This document shows, piece by piece, positions 39,901-49,964 of a stretch of DNA of 64,000 nucleotides. This DNA is from Gammaproteobacteria bacterium. Its GTDB lineage: Bacteria > Pseudomonadota > Gammaproteobacteria > JAABTG01. Each line of letters starts with the position of its first letter. Positions within the stretch are counted from its first letter, which is position 1. The position numbers were made by a program, and so were the translations under genes. The notes below the pieces were generated by a model. It ran no database searches and was not told the origin of the DNA. It saw only the letters and a program-made list of their open reading frames with translations. The DNA is taken from contig JAXHLS010000002.1 of NCBI GenBank assembly GCA_034522055.1, positions 620,001 to 684,000 of the forward strand, in the 5' to 3' direction.

Positions 39901-41301
39901 CGAACTCATCCGCAGCCGCCTGGAAGGCCTGGGGCCGGTGACGGTGGACACCCTGGCGCAGCCCCTGGGGCTGGCCGCCGAGCCGGTGGCCCGCGCCCTG
40001 CTCGAACTGGAACAGGAAGGCATGGCCATCCAGGGCCGTTTCACCCCCACCCCGGCGGCCACCGAGTGGTGTGACCGGCGCCTGCTGGCGCGCATCCATC
40101 GCTACACCCTGAAGCGCCTGCGCAGCGAGATCGAGGCGGTGGCGCCCGCCGATTACATGCGCTTCCTGCTCGACTGGCAGGGACTGGAGGATCGCGGCGA
40201 GGGCCAGGAGGCCCTGGCCGGCGTGCTGGAGCAGCTGGAGGGCTGCGCCCTACCCGCCGTGGGCTGGGAGCAGGAGATTCTGCCGGCGCGGCTTGCGCGC
40301 TACAGCGCCGACATGCTGGACGCCCTGTGCCTGTCGGGGCGCATCACCTGGCTGCGTCCCGATCCCCGGCCGCGGGGGACGGCGTCGAAGGCCGCAAGGC
40401 GGCGCCGGTGCGCATCACCCCCATCGCCCTGGTGAGCCGCCGGCACGCCCGCCACTGGCGCCGGCCACAGTCGGGCGCCCGGCGGAGCCGCCGCACCTGT
40501 CCCATCCGGCCCGGCGCGTGAAGGAGGCCCTCGAGGGCCACGGCGCCTCCTTCTTCATCGACCTGGTGCAGGAAACCGGGCTGTTGCGCACCCAGGCGGA
40601 GGAAGCCCTGGCGGAGCTGGTGGCCCGCGGCCTGGTGACTTCCGACGGCTTCGCCGGCTTGCGGGCACTGATCACGCCCCACAACCGCCGCCCCGGCTTC
40701 GGCCGCGGCCGGCGTCGCCACCGCGCCACCGGGGCGGCGGTTGACGACGGCGGGCGCTGGTCTCTGCTGCGCCCCGCGGCCGCGGCGCTGGAGTACGACG
40801 CCCCCGCCCGACCCGCCGACGACGAGGCGGTGGAGCACATCGCCCACACCCTGCTGCGGCGCTACGGCGTGGTGTTCCGCAAGGTGCTGGAGCGGGAGGC
40901 CAACCTGCCCCCGTGGCGCGAACTGCTCCCTGTCTATCGGCGCATGGAGGCCCGCGGCGAGCTGCGCGGCGGGCGCTTCGTGCAGTCCTTCAGCGGCGAG
41001 CAGTTCGCCCTGGCGGGGGCGGTGACCCGCCTGCGCGCGGTCCGCAAACGCAAGAAGCGGGGCGACCTCGTGGCCCTGTCCGCCATCGAGCCCCTCAACC
41101 TGGTGGGCATCATCGCCCGGGGCGCCGCGTCCCGCCCAGATCAACAACCGTATCCTGCTGCGCGACGGCGTGCCCGTGGCCGCCCTCGTCGCCGGCGAGG
41201 TGGAGGTCTTCTCGGATCTAGACGACCGCCAGCGCGCCCAGGCGCGCCAGATGCTGATCCGTAAAGCACCGGGGCAGGTGCTCCAGTTCCAGGCCTCCTG
41301 A
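36940..41301 (+). pseudogene. lhr: Lhr-type large ATP-dependent helicase (several frameshifts)
   Basis: The ATG at 36940 starts [14 protein letters not shown]. The first 720 residues are continuous: [13 protein letters not shown] (Walker A), [13 protein letters not shown] (DEIH), [45 protein letters not shown]. Frameshifts then occur near 39110, 39405, 39745, 39850, 40380 and 41120. Between them the frames carry the expected long Lhr C-terminal extension. The end is IINNRILLRDG..VFSDLDDRQRAQ and a stop at 41301. Lhr enzymes unwind DNA/RNA hybrids in repair. The 3' third (from 40828) is duplicated downstream. Confidence 0.8.
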
Positions 41302-42392
41302 ATCGCTGTTCCGAAATGTCGATCACCGAAGGTCTCGGAGGTGAGCGCACTCGATCCAGTCCCCTGCACCGTCGACGCGGCGACCCGGCTGTGGGCCACC
41401 CGGAAGGCACCGGGCCGGCCGGCGCTGCCAGGGCAGACAGCATCGAGGATAACGGGCTAACCTACCGCCACCATGCCTGCCCACCCGCCCCTGCCCAGAT
41501 GGCCGACCCTGACCCTCGAGCGCGAGTTCCAGGGACGGGTCTGCGGAGTGGACGAGGTGGGCTATGCCCCCTCGCCGGGCCGCTGGTGGCCGCCGCGGTG
41601 GTGCTGCCGGGCGGCGCCAAGCCGCGGCAGCTGCGCGGCCTGACCGATTCCAAGCTGCTGTCGGCGGCTGAGCGGGCCCGCTTTGCCGCCATCATCCAGC
41701 GCATCGGCGAGGTGGGCATCGGCATGGCCACGGTGGAGGAGATAGACCGGCTGAATATCTTTCACGCCGACATGCTCGCCATGGGGCGCGCCGTCGAGGC
41801 CCTGGGGGCCTCCCCGGACGCCGCCCTGGTGGACGGGCGGGCCGCACCGCCGCTGTCCTGCACGGTGAGGCCGGTGGTCAAGGGCGACCGCCGTTCCCTG
41901 TCCATCGCCGCCGCCTCGGTGGTGGCCAAGGTGACCCGCGACCGCCTGATGCAGGAACTCGCGGTGCGCTGTCCCGGCTACGGCTGGCATACCAACGTCG
42001 GCTACGGCACGGACGCCCACTACCTGGGACTGCTGCGCAAGGGCCCGACGCCCCACCACCGCCAGAGCTTCGCGCCCCTGACCACCCTCTTCGGCCCCGA
42101 CGGCCCGCCCCTGGCGCGGTTCCGCTACCGCGCCCTGGCCGGCCGGCCCGACGTCCGCGGCCTGGAGCTGCTGCAGTTGCGCCACGATCTGCACGCCGTG
42201 TTCGACGGCGCGGGCCATCACCTCGGCCAGGTCAAGAACCTGCGGGGACGCTGGACCTTCCAGGCGGTGGGCTACGGCAACGATGCCGAGCCGGTGAACG
42301 GCGCCGGCCCCTGTGCCTGCTGCCACGGCGAACGGCTGGACGCACCGGAACGTCGCGCCCTCATCAGCCTGATGACGAGCATGCTCGGCTGA
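40828..42392 (+). repeat. first copy of a 1.57-kb duplication (lhr 3' end and rnhB)
   Basis: The region from gtggagcacatcgcccacac in lhr to the end of rnhB recurs at 43571-45154 in the same orientation. Most of it is near identical, with scattered substitutions and single-base indels. The two rnhB copies diverge in their last 30 bases. Confidence 0.85.
41473..42392 (+). pseudogene. rnhB: RNase HII-like gene, copy 1 (one frameshift)
   Basis: From MPAHPPLPRWPTLTLEREFQ the frame gives VCGVDEVGYA, then a one-base gap relative to copy 2 at about 41570, then VVAAAVVLPGGAKPRQLRGL, DSKLLSAAERARF, ALVDGRAAPPL and SIAAASVVAKVTRDRLM. These are RNase HII motifs, the enzyme that removes ribonucleotides from DNA. 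Two oddities: the usual GRG after DEVG is GYA, and about 95 extra residues follow the normal end, including CACCHGE. Restoring one base gives about 306 residues. Confidence 0.8.
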
Positions 42393-42634
42393 GGGCGGTT
42401 TGACCGCGCCCAGGCCCGGGCTCAGAGCGACGATTAGAAAATGCTTCCAAGTACTCGGAATGTGCCGATTAAACGCAGCGGCGCGGCGGCCTGGGCCACC
42501 TTCCGGGCTCAGGCGTCCACGTGTATCCCTCCTGCTCCCGCGAGTAATGTCAATGCACCACAAATACAATGATTGATAATCTTTGTATGCCCACCTAAGA
42601 TTCTTTGCGGGAATGTCTATCCTTGGAGGTCATT

Positions 42635-42892
42635 ATGCATGTATCACTCACTCCCGAACTGGAATCTCGCGTTAAAGCCAAAGTGGAAACTGGCATGTAC
42701 AACAATGCCAGCGAAGTCATCCGTGAAGCACTACGGTTCATGGAGACCCACGAAGACTGGATTCACGAGATCAAACTGGCTCGCCTGCGTGAGCAGCTGA
42801 AAGCCGGTACAGAGCAACTGGATCATGACAAAGGTATCGCAATCGAATCGAAAGTGGCGCTTGAGGCCTTTTTCGACGATATCAAGCGCTGA
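42635..42892 (+). CDS. parD: ParD-type antitoxin
   Basis: An 85-residue CopG/ParD-type antitoxin: MHVSLTPELESRVKAKVETG, then MYNNASEVIREALRFME, with a C-terminal toxin-binding helix. An excellent ribosome-binding site (ggaggt) precedes the ATG, so this start is preferred over an upstream one in the same frame. The sequence is lower in GC than its surroundings, suggesting horizontal transfer. parE follows after 5 bases. Confidence 0.9.
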   Translation: MHVSLTPELESRVKAKVETGMYNNASEVIREALRFMETHEDWIHEIKLARLREQLKAGTEQLDHDKGIAIESKVALEAFFDDIKR

Positions 42893-42897
42893 CCTTC

Positions 42898-43195
42898 ATG
42901 ACATCTCATCAGCTCGTCATTGCGCCTGCCGCCCAGAATGACCTCAAAGAGATTTATCAATACGGCCTGCGCCAGTGGGGGCAGGCCCAATCCGAAAGCT
43001 ATCTGGCCAAGGTAAAGGATCAGTTCTGGTTACTGACCCAGCAGCCACTTATGGGTACCGAACGCCCCGAACTCCTGCCTGACGCCAGAAGCCTCCCATC
43101 AAAGCCACACCCTGTTTTACCGTGTGACCGCCAACAGGGTTGAAATCATCCGTGTACTGCATGGCCGCCAGGATCCACAACGTCACCTGAAATAG
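42898..43195 (+). pseudogene. parE: ParE-type gyrase-inhibitor toxin, one frameshift
   Basis: MTSHQLVIAPAAQNDLKEIY, then GLRQWGQAQSESYL, is the RelE/ParE start. After a one-base shift near 43100 the second frame gives HTLFYRVTANRVEIIRVLHG, the normal ParE end. It sits directly behind parD. With the shift the toxin would be dead, but the shift could also be a sequence error. Confidence 0.75.
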
Positions 43196-43271
43196 CCATA
43201 CGCAAATCATTTAACTGCCGGAAAAATAGCTGATGCCAGTCGGTGCCAGGCATTGCCCGCCAATGCCGGTC

Positions 43272-43303
43272 ACTCCCACTCGATGGTGGCCGGGGGCTTG
43301 CCG
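43272..43303 (-). repeat. 32-bp guaA 3'-end fragment (attachment-site-like)
   Basis: These 32 bases (actcccactcgatggtggcc, then gggggcttgccg) are identical to the last coding bases of guaA at about 63521-63552. They also match 53897-53928 with one difference. Nothing else of guaA is present here. The size and position at the gene's 3' end fit an attachment core left by site-specific integration. Confidence 0.7.
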
Positions 43304-43424
43304 AAATTACGGTGACACTTTGCCCATTACACCAATTTCGAAATTACGGTGAATTACGGTGGCACTTTACCCATTACACCAATTTCGAAATTACGGTGGC
43401 ACTTTACCCATTACACCAATTTCC
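43302..43424. repeat. three palindromic units next to a REP-associated transposase remnant
   Basis: Three tandem units share cgaaattacggtg at the left, caccaatttcg at the right and cactttacccattaca between. The outer parts are imperfect inverted repeats. The middle unit is 10 bp longer, by local duplication of attacggtga. A fourth, inverted and diverged copy lies at 43555-43580. The transposase remnant lies between them. Confidence 0.7.
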
Positions 43425-43526
43425 TGCCGCGCCGCGTCACGGTTCATCGGCTTTCGGCCGCGCTTGCCCCGCTGCGTAATGATGCGGGACGCCGGGGACA
43501 CTGATGCGGGGCAGGGCGCGGGGCAT
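43425..43526 (-). pseudogene. N-terminal remnant of a REP-associated (Y1, IS200-like) transposase
   Basis: From the minus-strand ATG at 43526: MPRALPRISVPGVPHH, the typical start of RAYT/Y1 transposases (…PG-PHH-TQRG). A one-base shift then gives ITQRGKRGRK. Only about 30 residues remain and the catalytic part is absent. Confidence 0.55.
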
Positions 43527-43582
43527 GGCGCCAAGCTACGACAGGACGGCGGTAGTACAATTGGTAAGGTGTCACTGTAATA

Positions 43583-44059
43583 GGTGGAGCACATCGCCCA
43601 CACTGCTGCGGCGCTACGGCGTGGTATTCCGCAAAGTGCTGGAGCGCCGAGGCCAACCTGCCCCCGTGGCGCGAGCTGCTCCATGTCTACCGTCGCATGG
43701 AGGCCCGCGGCGAACTGCGCGGCGGGCGCTTCGTGCAGTCCTTCGGCGGCGAGCAGTTCGCCCTGGCGGGGGCGGGTGGCCCGCCTGCGCGCGGTCCGCA
43801 AACGCAAGAAGCGGGGCGACCTCGTGGCCCTGTCCGCCATCGAGCCCCTCAACCTGGTGGGCGTCGTCGCCCCGGGGCGCCGCGTCCCGCCCAAATCAAC
43901 AACCGTATCCTGCTGCGCGACGGCGTGCCCGTGGCCGCCCACGTCGCCGGCGAGGTGAAGGTCTTCTCGGATCTGGATGACCGCCAGCGCCCCCAGGCGC
44001 GCCAGATGCTAGATGCCGGCAAGGCACCGGGGCAGGTGCTCCAGTTCCAGGCCTCCTGA
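43583..44059 (+). pseudogene. duplicated 3' end of lhr
   Basis: Corresponds to the last 158 or so codons of lhr (RYGVVFRKVLE, RMEARGELRGGRFVQSFGGE, LRAVRKRKKRGDL, QVLQFQAS). It carries its own set of shifts (near 43600, 43650, 43775 and 43875). With no start and no helicase core, it is a gene fragment. Confidence 0.85.
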
Positions 44060-44231
44060 ATCGCTGTTCCGAAATGTCGATCACCGAAAGTCTCGGAGGT
44101 GAGCGCACTCGATCCAGTCCCCTGCACCGTCGACGCGGCGACCCGGCTGTGGGCCACCCGGAAGGCACCGGGCCGGCCGGCGCTGCCAGGGCAGACAGCA
44201 TCGAGGATAACGGGCATAACCTACCGCCACC

Positions 44232-45154
44232 ATGCCTGCCCACCCGCCCCTGCCCAGATGGCCGACCCTGACCCTCGAGCGCGAGTTCCAGGACGGGTCT
44301 GCGGCGTGGACGAGGTGGGCTATGCCCGCCTCGCCGGGCCGGTGGTGGCCGCCGCGGTGGTGCTGCCGGGCGGCGCCAAGCCGCGGCAGCTGCGCGGCCT
44401 GACCGATTCCAAGCTGCTGTCGGCGGCTGAGCGGGCCCGCTTTGCCGCCATCATCCAGCGCATCGGCGAGGTGGGCATCGGCATGGCCACGGTGGAGGAA
44501 ATCAACCGCCTGAATATCTTCCACGCCGACATGCTCGCCATGGGGCGCGCCGTCGAGGCCCTGGGGGCCTCCCCGGACGCCGCCCTGGTGGACGGGCGGG
44601 CCGCACCGCCGCTGTCCTGCACGGTGAGGCCGGTGGTCGAGGGCGACCGGCGTTCCCTGTCCATCGCCGCCGCCTCGGTGGTGGCCAAGGTGACCCGCGA
44701 CCGCCTGATGCAGGAACTCGCGGTGCGCTGTCCCGGCTATGGCTGGCATACCAACGTCGGCTACGGCACGGATGCCCACTACCTGGGGCTGCTGCGCAAG
44801 GGCCCGACGCCCACACCACCGCCAGAGCTTCGCACCCCTGACCACCCTCTTCGGCCCCGACGGCCCGCCCCTGACGCGGGTTCCGCTACCGCGCCCTGGC
44901 CGACCGGCCCGACGTCCGCGGCCTGGAACTGCTGCAGCTGCGCCACGATCTGCACGCCGTGTTCGACGGCACCGGCCATCGCCTCGGCCAGGTCGAGAAC
45001 CTGCAGGGGACGCTGGACCTTCCAGGCGGTGGGCTACGGCGACGACGCCGAGCCAGTGAACGGCGCCGGCCCCTGTGCCCGCTGCCACGGCGAACGGCTG
45101 GTGGCACCGGAACGCGACGCCCTGCTCCGCCTGCTGGCTGGCACTCTCGGCTGA
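44232..45154 (+). pseudogene. rnhB: RNase HII-like gene, copy 2 (several frameshifts)
   Basis: Same motifs as copy 1: VCGVDEVGYARLAGPVVAAA, DSKLLSAAERARF, SIAAASVVAKVTRDRLM. The copy lacks one base near 44292 (before the catalytic DEVG) and has extra bases near 44815, 44880 and 45008, different places from copy 1. The GYA variant is shared, so it predates the duplication. Neither copy is intact as read, which is unlikely to be true for both at once. Confidence 0.75.
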
Positions 45155-45236
45155 AGACGGCGCTTTTGCGACGCATGCCCGTATCCCTGGTCGCCGCCCG
45201 ACCGAGCCGTCCGGTAGCGGGCCGTGGCCGCCGCCC

Positions 45237-46541
45237 TCAGGCGATGAGCAGCACGGTGGCGATGGCGAGGAAGCTGGAAGACCCGCCACGTCGGTCACCG
45301 TGGTCAGCACGATGGACGAGCTCTGGGCCGGGTCCTGCTTGGCCAGGGTCAGGAGCAGGGGGATGCCGGCCCCGGCGATGCCGGCGATCATCATGGACAG
45401 CACCATGGAGATGGCGATGACGGCGGCCAGGGTGGTAGAACCGCTCCGCAGCCACACCCCGCCCCGGTGGTCAGCGCGATGGCCAGGCCGTTCCATAACC
45501 CCGCCAGGGCCTCCTTGGTGACCACCCGCAGCCAATGGCGCATGCGGATCTCCCGTAGCGCCAGCCCGCGCATGGTGACGGCCAGGGCCTGGGCCCCGGT
45601 GTTGCCCGACTGGCCAGCCACCACCGGCAGCAGCACGGCCAGCGCGGTGTTGGCGGCTATGGTGTCCTCGAACAACCCCACCACGGCGGCCGCCAGGAAG
45701 GCCGTGGCGAGGTTGATGTGCAACCACGGCAGACGCTTGCGCACGGCGAAGCCGACGCCGGACAGGGCGCGCTCGTCGCGGCTCACGCCCACCATGGTCT
45801 GGATGGCGGCGCTGGCCTCGTCCTCGGCCGCCGCCACCAGGTTCTGGGGCCGTACCGCGCCCACCAGGCGGCCGTCCAGGTCCACCACCGGCACGTCGGT
45901 GAGTCGATGCTGGTCCAGCAGTTCCACCACTTCCTCGCGGGAGGCCATGACGTTCACCGCGGCCTTCACCGGGCGCATGATCTCGTCGAGGGTGGTGGTG
46001 GAGGCCGAAGTCGGCCAGGTCCTGCACGTCCACCGCCCCCTCCAGCGCCTTGTCGGCATTGACCACGAACAGCACCCGGATACCGCGCCGGCGCAGCTGG
46101 CGAACCCGGTTCAGGGCCTCGTTGACGGTGGTATCGAGCGCAAGCAGCAGTACCTTGGGGTCCATCATGGCGCCGGCGCTGTCCACCGGATAGCTCAGCA
46201 GCAGCCGCAGCTCACCGGCGGCCTCGGGTGCCATGGCGTCGAGGTAGGCCGCGCGCCCCTCGTCGTCGCACAAGGCCAGGAGGGGCACCGCCTGCTCGGG
46301 CTCCATGGCCGCCAGCAGGCCCGCCGCCCGGTCCTCGGGCAGGACGGCCAGGGCGCGCATGGCCACGTCGGGGACCACTTCCAGGTGGGGATGGCGTCGG
46401 CGTCGTCCAGCCCGGCCGAGCACGCTCGGCCACCGCCTCGTCGGGCATGCGTTCCAGGGTCTGGGCCGCGTGCCGGGGAAGCCGCTGACGAAGTCCTCGG
46501 CGCAGCAGGTCCATGGTGGGGGGCGGGGTCATGTCAGTCAT
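45237..46541 (-). pseudogene. mgtE: MgtE-type magnesium transporter, several frameshifts
   Basis: In order across frames: MTDMTPPPTMDLLRRGLRQR (N domain), LLLSYPVDSAGAMMDPKVLL, CBS pair (GRLVGAVRPQNLVA), then the membrane part (RLPWLHINLATAFLAAAVVG, LLPVVAGQSGNTGAQALAVT, a Gly-rich helix, and LSMMIAGIAGAGIPLLLTLA). The QSGNTG..AL motif is the MgtE selectivity region. Shifts lie near 46400, 46010, 45450 and 45280. It begins inside the end of the neighbouring MgtE-N/CBS gene (8-base overlap). Confidence 0.8.
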
Positions 46542-47367
46542 CTCTCCTGTCCACCGGGGGTTGCGGGGTCGCGGGGGCCAGCAGCGAGCCCACCGCGAGC
46601 CAGAAGATGTCGGCCAGGGCGGTGCGGGTGCGGCCGAACTCCCGCTCCGAGGAGATGCCCGACAGCAGCGAGCGCCCCTTCCGGCGGATGGCCTCGCGCC
46701 GCAGCACGCCCTGGAAGGTGCCGCGGCGGTCCACCACGGGCAGGCTATCGAACTCGAGCCAGATGTCCAAATCCTCGGCGGTGTGCAGCGGTGCTCGGGC
46801 GTTCGATGTCAGGGGCGCCGGCTGCACCAGCCGCGACAGCGGCGTGCGCTCGCGGGCAGCGATGAGGCGGGTGAGTTCCACGTAGCCAATGAGGCGGCGC
46901 TCCCCGGTCACCATGTAGAGTTGGTGAGACACCCGCTGGCGCCCGCCGCGCATCAGGCGCAGGGCATCGGCCACCCGCTGCTCCGGCAGCAGGCTGACGG
47001 CGTCGGGGTCCACCAGGCTGCCGATGAGGGCCTCGGGGTAGCGCATCTGCACCCGCAGGCGCAGGGCCGAGGCGCGGGGCATGGCGCGAAACAGGCCGTT
47101 GTGGAGGGCACGGGGCAGGGCCCGCATCACCAGCACCGCCGTCTCGTTGGGCATGCGGAACAGGATCTCGGCAGCGACCGCCGTCTCCAGCCGGGCCAGG
47201 GTATCGGCGGCAATGGCCGGCATCATGTTCGGCCAGCACGTTGGCCGCCAGGCGCGGGATGGCGCCAGGAACCCGGCGGTGGCGGCGGCGTCCAGCTGTG
47301 CCAGGCTCGTCGCGGCGGCACCGGGGTGATCCTCCAGATAGGCCTCCACCAGCGGATCGAGCTCCAT
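46534..47367 (-). CDS. MgtE N-domain plus CBS protein without a channel
   Basis: A 277-residue soluble protein resembling the regulatory half of MgtE: an N-terminal superhelical domain (ALPRALHNGLFRAMPRASAL, RYPEALIGSLVDPDAVSLLP) and a CBS pair (VTGERRLIGYVELTRLI; EFDSLPVVDRRGTFQGVL). There is no membrane domain: only a short hydrophobic end (ALADIFWLAVGSLLAP). It overlaps the start of mgtE and follows the MscS-like gene, so these three are one operon. It may be a Mg2+-sensing partner for MgtE; that is an inference from position. Confidence 0.75.
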   Translation of the reverse strand: MELDPLVEAYLEDHPGAAATSLAQLDAAATAGFLAPSRAWRPTCWPNMMPAIAADTLARLETAVAAEILFRMPNETAVLVMRALPRALHNGLFRAMPRASALRLRVQMRYPEALIGSLVDPDAVSLLPEQRVADALRLMRGGRQRVSHQLYMVTGERRLIGYVELTRLIAARERTPLSRLVQPAPLTSNARAPLHTAEDLDIWLEFDSLPVVDRRGTFQGVLRREAIRRKGRSLLSGISSEREFGRTRTALADIFWLAVGSLLAPATPQPPVDRRDD

Positions 47368-48206
47368 CCACGTCCTCCGGCTCCAGGATCACCGCGCCCT
47401 GCTCCCAGCAACACGCGGGCCGGCACGAATTGCTGGCCCTCCTCGGTCTCCGGCAACACCCCCACCGCGGTGAGCTCCAGGATCTCCCCTTCCTGGCCCC
47501 CCACCCGCACCAGCAGTCCGGGCTGGTACATGCGCCGCAGGTAGTGGGAGGCCATGATGTTGCGGACGGCATCGGCGCCGCCCATGCCGAAGGCCAGGGC
47601 GGTGCCGCCGAAGAATGCGGCGAACGCCAGCACGATGATGTTCTTCAGCGAATCCACGTCCAGGCCCAGCTGGTCCAGCGCCAGCAGCAGGGCGAAGGCC
47701 AGCACCAGGCCGGACACCACCTGGGCCAGCAGCTGGCCGTGCTGGAGGTCGCGGGCCCCGGCCAGGTCGAGCATGAGTTCGCGCATGCCGCGGCTCACCA
47801 GGTAGCCGATGAACAGGATGGCGGCGCTGATCAGCAACCGCGGCAGGTAGCTGAGCAGTTCCTCCAGCCAACTCGCCAGCAGCAGCAGCCCAGGGTCTCC
47901 GAGGCGCCGATGACGCCGAAGGCGATTACATCCAGAACGCCAGGTTGGCGACGATGGCGGTGATGGACCAGCGGGAGCGCTGGCTTGGCGCCGGGGAGCC
48001 CTGGTGGATGGTGGCCAGGAGCGTGTCCAGGCCCCGTCCGAACGCAGGATCGCCACCCGCGCCAGGCCCGCGCCCAGCCACCCTGCCAGCAGCAGCACCA
48101 CGGCCAGCAGCAGGCTGGGCAGGAAGGCATGACCGCGGCGTAGGCGCCGGTCATGGCATCGGTGGCCCAGGCCGCGGATCGGTGGGAGGTGGGCGTCGGT
48201 GTTCAC
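47362..48206 (-). pseudogene. MscS-type mechanosensitive channel, frameshifted
   Basis: N-terminal helices (FLPSLLLAVVLLLAGWLGAG; LLLASWLEELLSYLPRLLIS), then the pore region (IIVLAFAAFFGGTALAFGMG, GADAVRNIMASHYLRRMYQP), and the beta domain (VRVGGQEGEILELTAVGVLP). The G/A-rich helix three is characteristic of MscS channels, which open under membrane tension. Shifts occur near 48130, 48030, 47900 and 47410. The likely start is the GTG at 48206. The exact 3' end near 47362 is uncertain because of the last shift. Confidence 0.7.
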
Positions 48207-48263
48207 ATGCAAACTATAGCGTCACGATTGGTATAAATGGAGTGAACGCCTTCTTCAGCCCAA

Positions 48264-48501
48264 TGCAGCAGCAGATGACCCTGTTGACCCCTGATGACCG
48301 TTCGATGGCCATGGATCCGGTCCCGCGGAGATGGTGGCCGCCGCCCCCCTGCAGGTGACGGTGGGACCCTCGCCATGGCGGAGGCCGACTACCACCGGCT
48401 GTCCCAGCGGACCTTCGTGGATCGCCAGGGCAAGGTTGGCTGGCCGGGAGGAAATGGAGCTGCGGTGGGCGGCGGTCCTCGTCCGCGTGATGGGGTTCTG
48501 A
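48264..48501 (+). pseudogene. possible small hypothetical gene, frameshifted
   Basis: Fragments that fit one small protein appear in three frames in order: MQQQMTLLTPDDRSMAMDP, AEMVAAAPLQVT, MAEADYHRLSQRTFVDRQGK and EEMELRWAAVLVRVMGF with a stop. I do not recognise it. The rest of 48207-48584 holds nothing else. Confidence 0.3.
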
Positions 48502-48584
48502 GCCTGCCGCTGCACCCGTTACCCCTTTCTATCTGCCGTCCCGCCGTGGGATCATTGGCGCTCCAAATCATCGAGAACCGCTGA

Positions 48585-49962
48585 ATGCGCTATCTCAGTA
48601 CCCGCGGAGGAGTCGAGCCCGTGGGCTTCGCCGCCGCCGTGATGATGGGGCTCGCCGACGACGGCGGGCTGCTGGTGCCCGAGTCCATCCCCCGCGTCGA
48701 TGCCGACACCCTGCGCCGCTGGTGCGGGCTCGGCTTCCGTGAGCTGGCGGCGGAGGTGATGGGGCCCTTCGTGGGCGACGACGTCGGGCGCGACGAGCTC
48801 GCCGACCTGGTGACGCGCTCCTGCGCCACCTTCGACCACCCGGAGGTGACGCCGCTGGTGCGGGTGGGCGACCACTGGATCCTGGACTCTTCCACGGCCC
48901 CACCGCGGCCTTCAAGGACGTGGCCCTGCAGTTCCTTGGCAACCTGTTCGAGCACCTGCTGGAGCGTGACGGCGGCCACCTCAACATCATCGGCGCCACC
49001 TCCGGCGATACCGGATCGGCGGCCATCTACGGCGTGCGCGGCAAGGAGCGCATCCACATCTTCGTCCTCCACCCCAGGGGCCGGGTGTCGCCCGTCCAGG
49101 AACTCCAGATGACCACGGTGCTGGACGCCAACGTTCACAACGTGGCCCTTCACGGCTCCTTCGATGACGCCCAGGACATCGTTCAAGGCCCTGTTCTGTG
49201 ACCTCGACCTCAAGCGCCGCCTCAAGCTCGGCGCGGTCAACTCCATCAACTGGGCCCGCATCCTCGCCCAGGTGGTCGACTACTTCTACGCCTGGGGCCG
49301 GGTGAGCGGCGACCCGGCACGGCCGGTGGCCTTCGCCGTACCCACGGGCAACTTCGGCGACGTCTTCGCTGGCTGACGTGGCGCGCCGCATGGGGCTGCC
49401 GGTGGAGCGCCTCGTCGTGGCCACCAACCGCAACGATATCCTCACCCGCTTCGTCAACGAGGGTGTCTATGCCGTGGGCGAGGTCCATCCCACCCTCAGC
49501 CCCTCCATGGATATCCAGGTGGCCTCCAACTTCGAGCGCTACCTCTATTACCTGCTGGGCGAGGACCCGGCGGCGGTGCGCAGGCACATGGCAGGACTGA
49601 AGGCCAAGGGCGCCATCGAGCTCACGGCCGCCGAGCAGGTCCCGGGCCCGCGAGGACTTCGCCGCCGTGGCGGTGACCGAGGAGCAGACCCTGGCCCGCA
49701 TTCGCGCTACCTACGAGGCCACCGGCTATATCCTGGACCCCATACCGCCGTGGGTGTGGAGGCCGCGGCCGGGCACCCGGACACGGTGTGCCTGGCCACC
49801 GCCCATCCCGCCAAATTCGGCGCCGCCGTGAAACAGGCCATCGGCCGCGAGGCCCCGCCGCCGTCGTCACTCCAGGGCCTGATGGAGCGCGAGACCCGCT
49901 GCACCGAACTCGCCGCCACGCCCGGGGCCGTGCGTCAGTTCATCGCGGAGACCCTGGCCTGA
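48585..49962 (+). pseudogene. thrC: threonine synthase, several frameshifts
   Basis: MRYLSTRGGVEPVGFAAAVM and DDGGLLVPESIP start the protein. The PLP-lysine motif lies in GPTAAFKDVALQFLGNLF. IIGATSGDTGSAAIYGVRGK, GAVNSINWARILAQVVDYFY, FAVPTGNFGDVFAG and LSPSMDIQVASNFERYLYYL follow. All belong to threonine synthase, which converts O-phosphohomoserine to threonine. Single-base shifts occur near 48895, 49180, 49370, 49640 and 49735. The gene is normally essential for prototrophy, so read errors are the likelier cause. The next gene starts 2 bases later. Confidence 0.85.
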
Positions 49963-49964
49963 CC

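Larger units (their letters stand above)
43571..45154 (+). repeat. second copy of the lhr/rnhB duplication
   Basis: Direct repeat of 40828-42392, beginning within the diverged palindromic copy at 43555-43580. It differs from copy 1 by scattered substitutions and single-base indels. Confidence 0.85.

Noticed and set aside
43302-43424. Palindromic tandem units as a CRISPR array
   Set aside because: There are no unique spacers of constant length and no cas genes; the repeats fit a RAYT-associated element.
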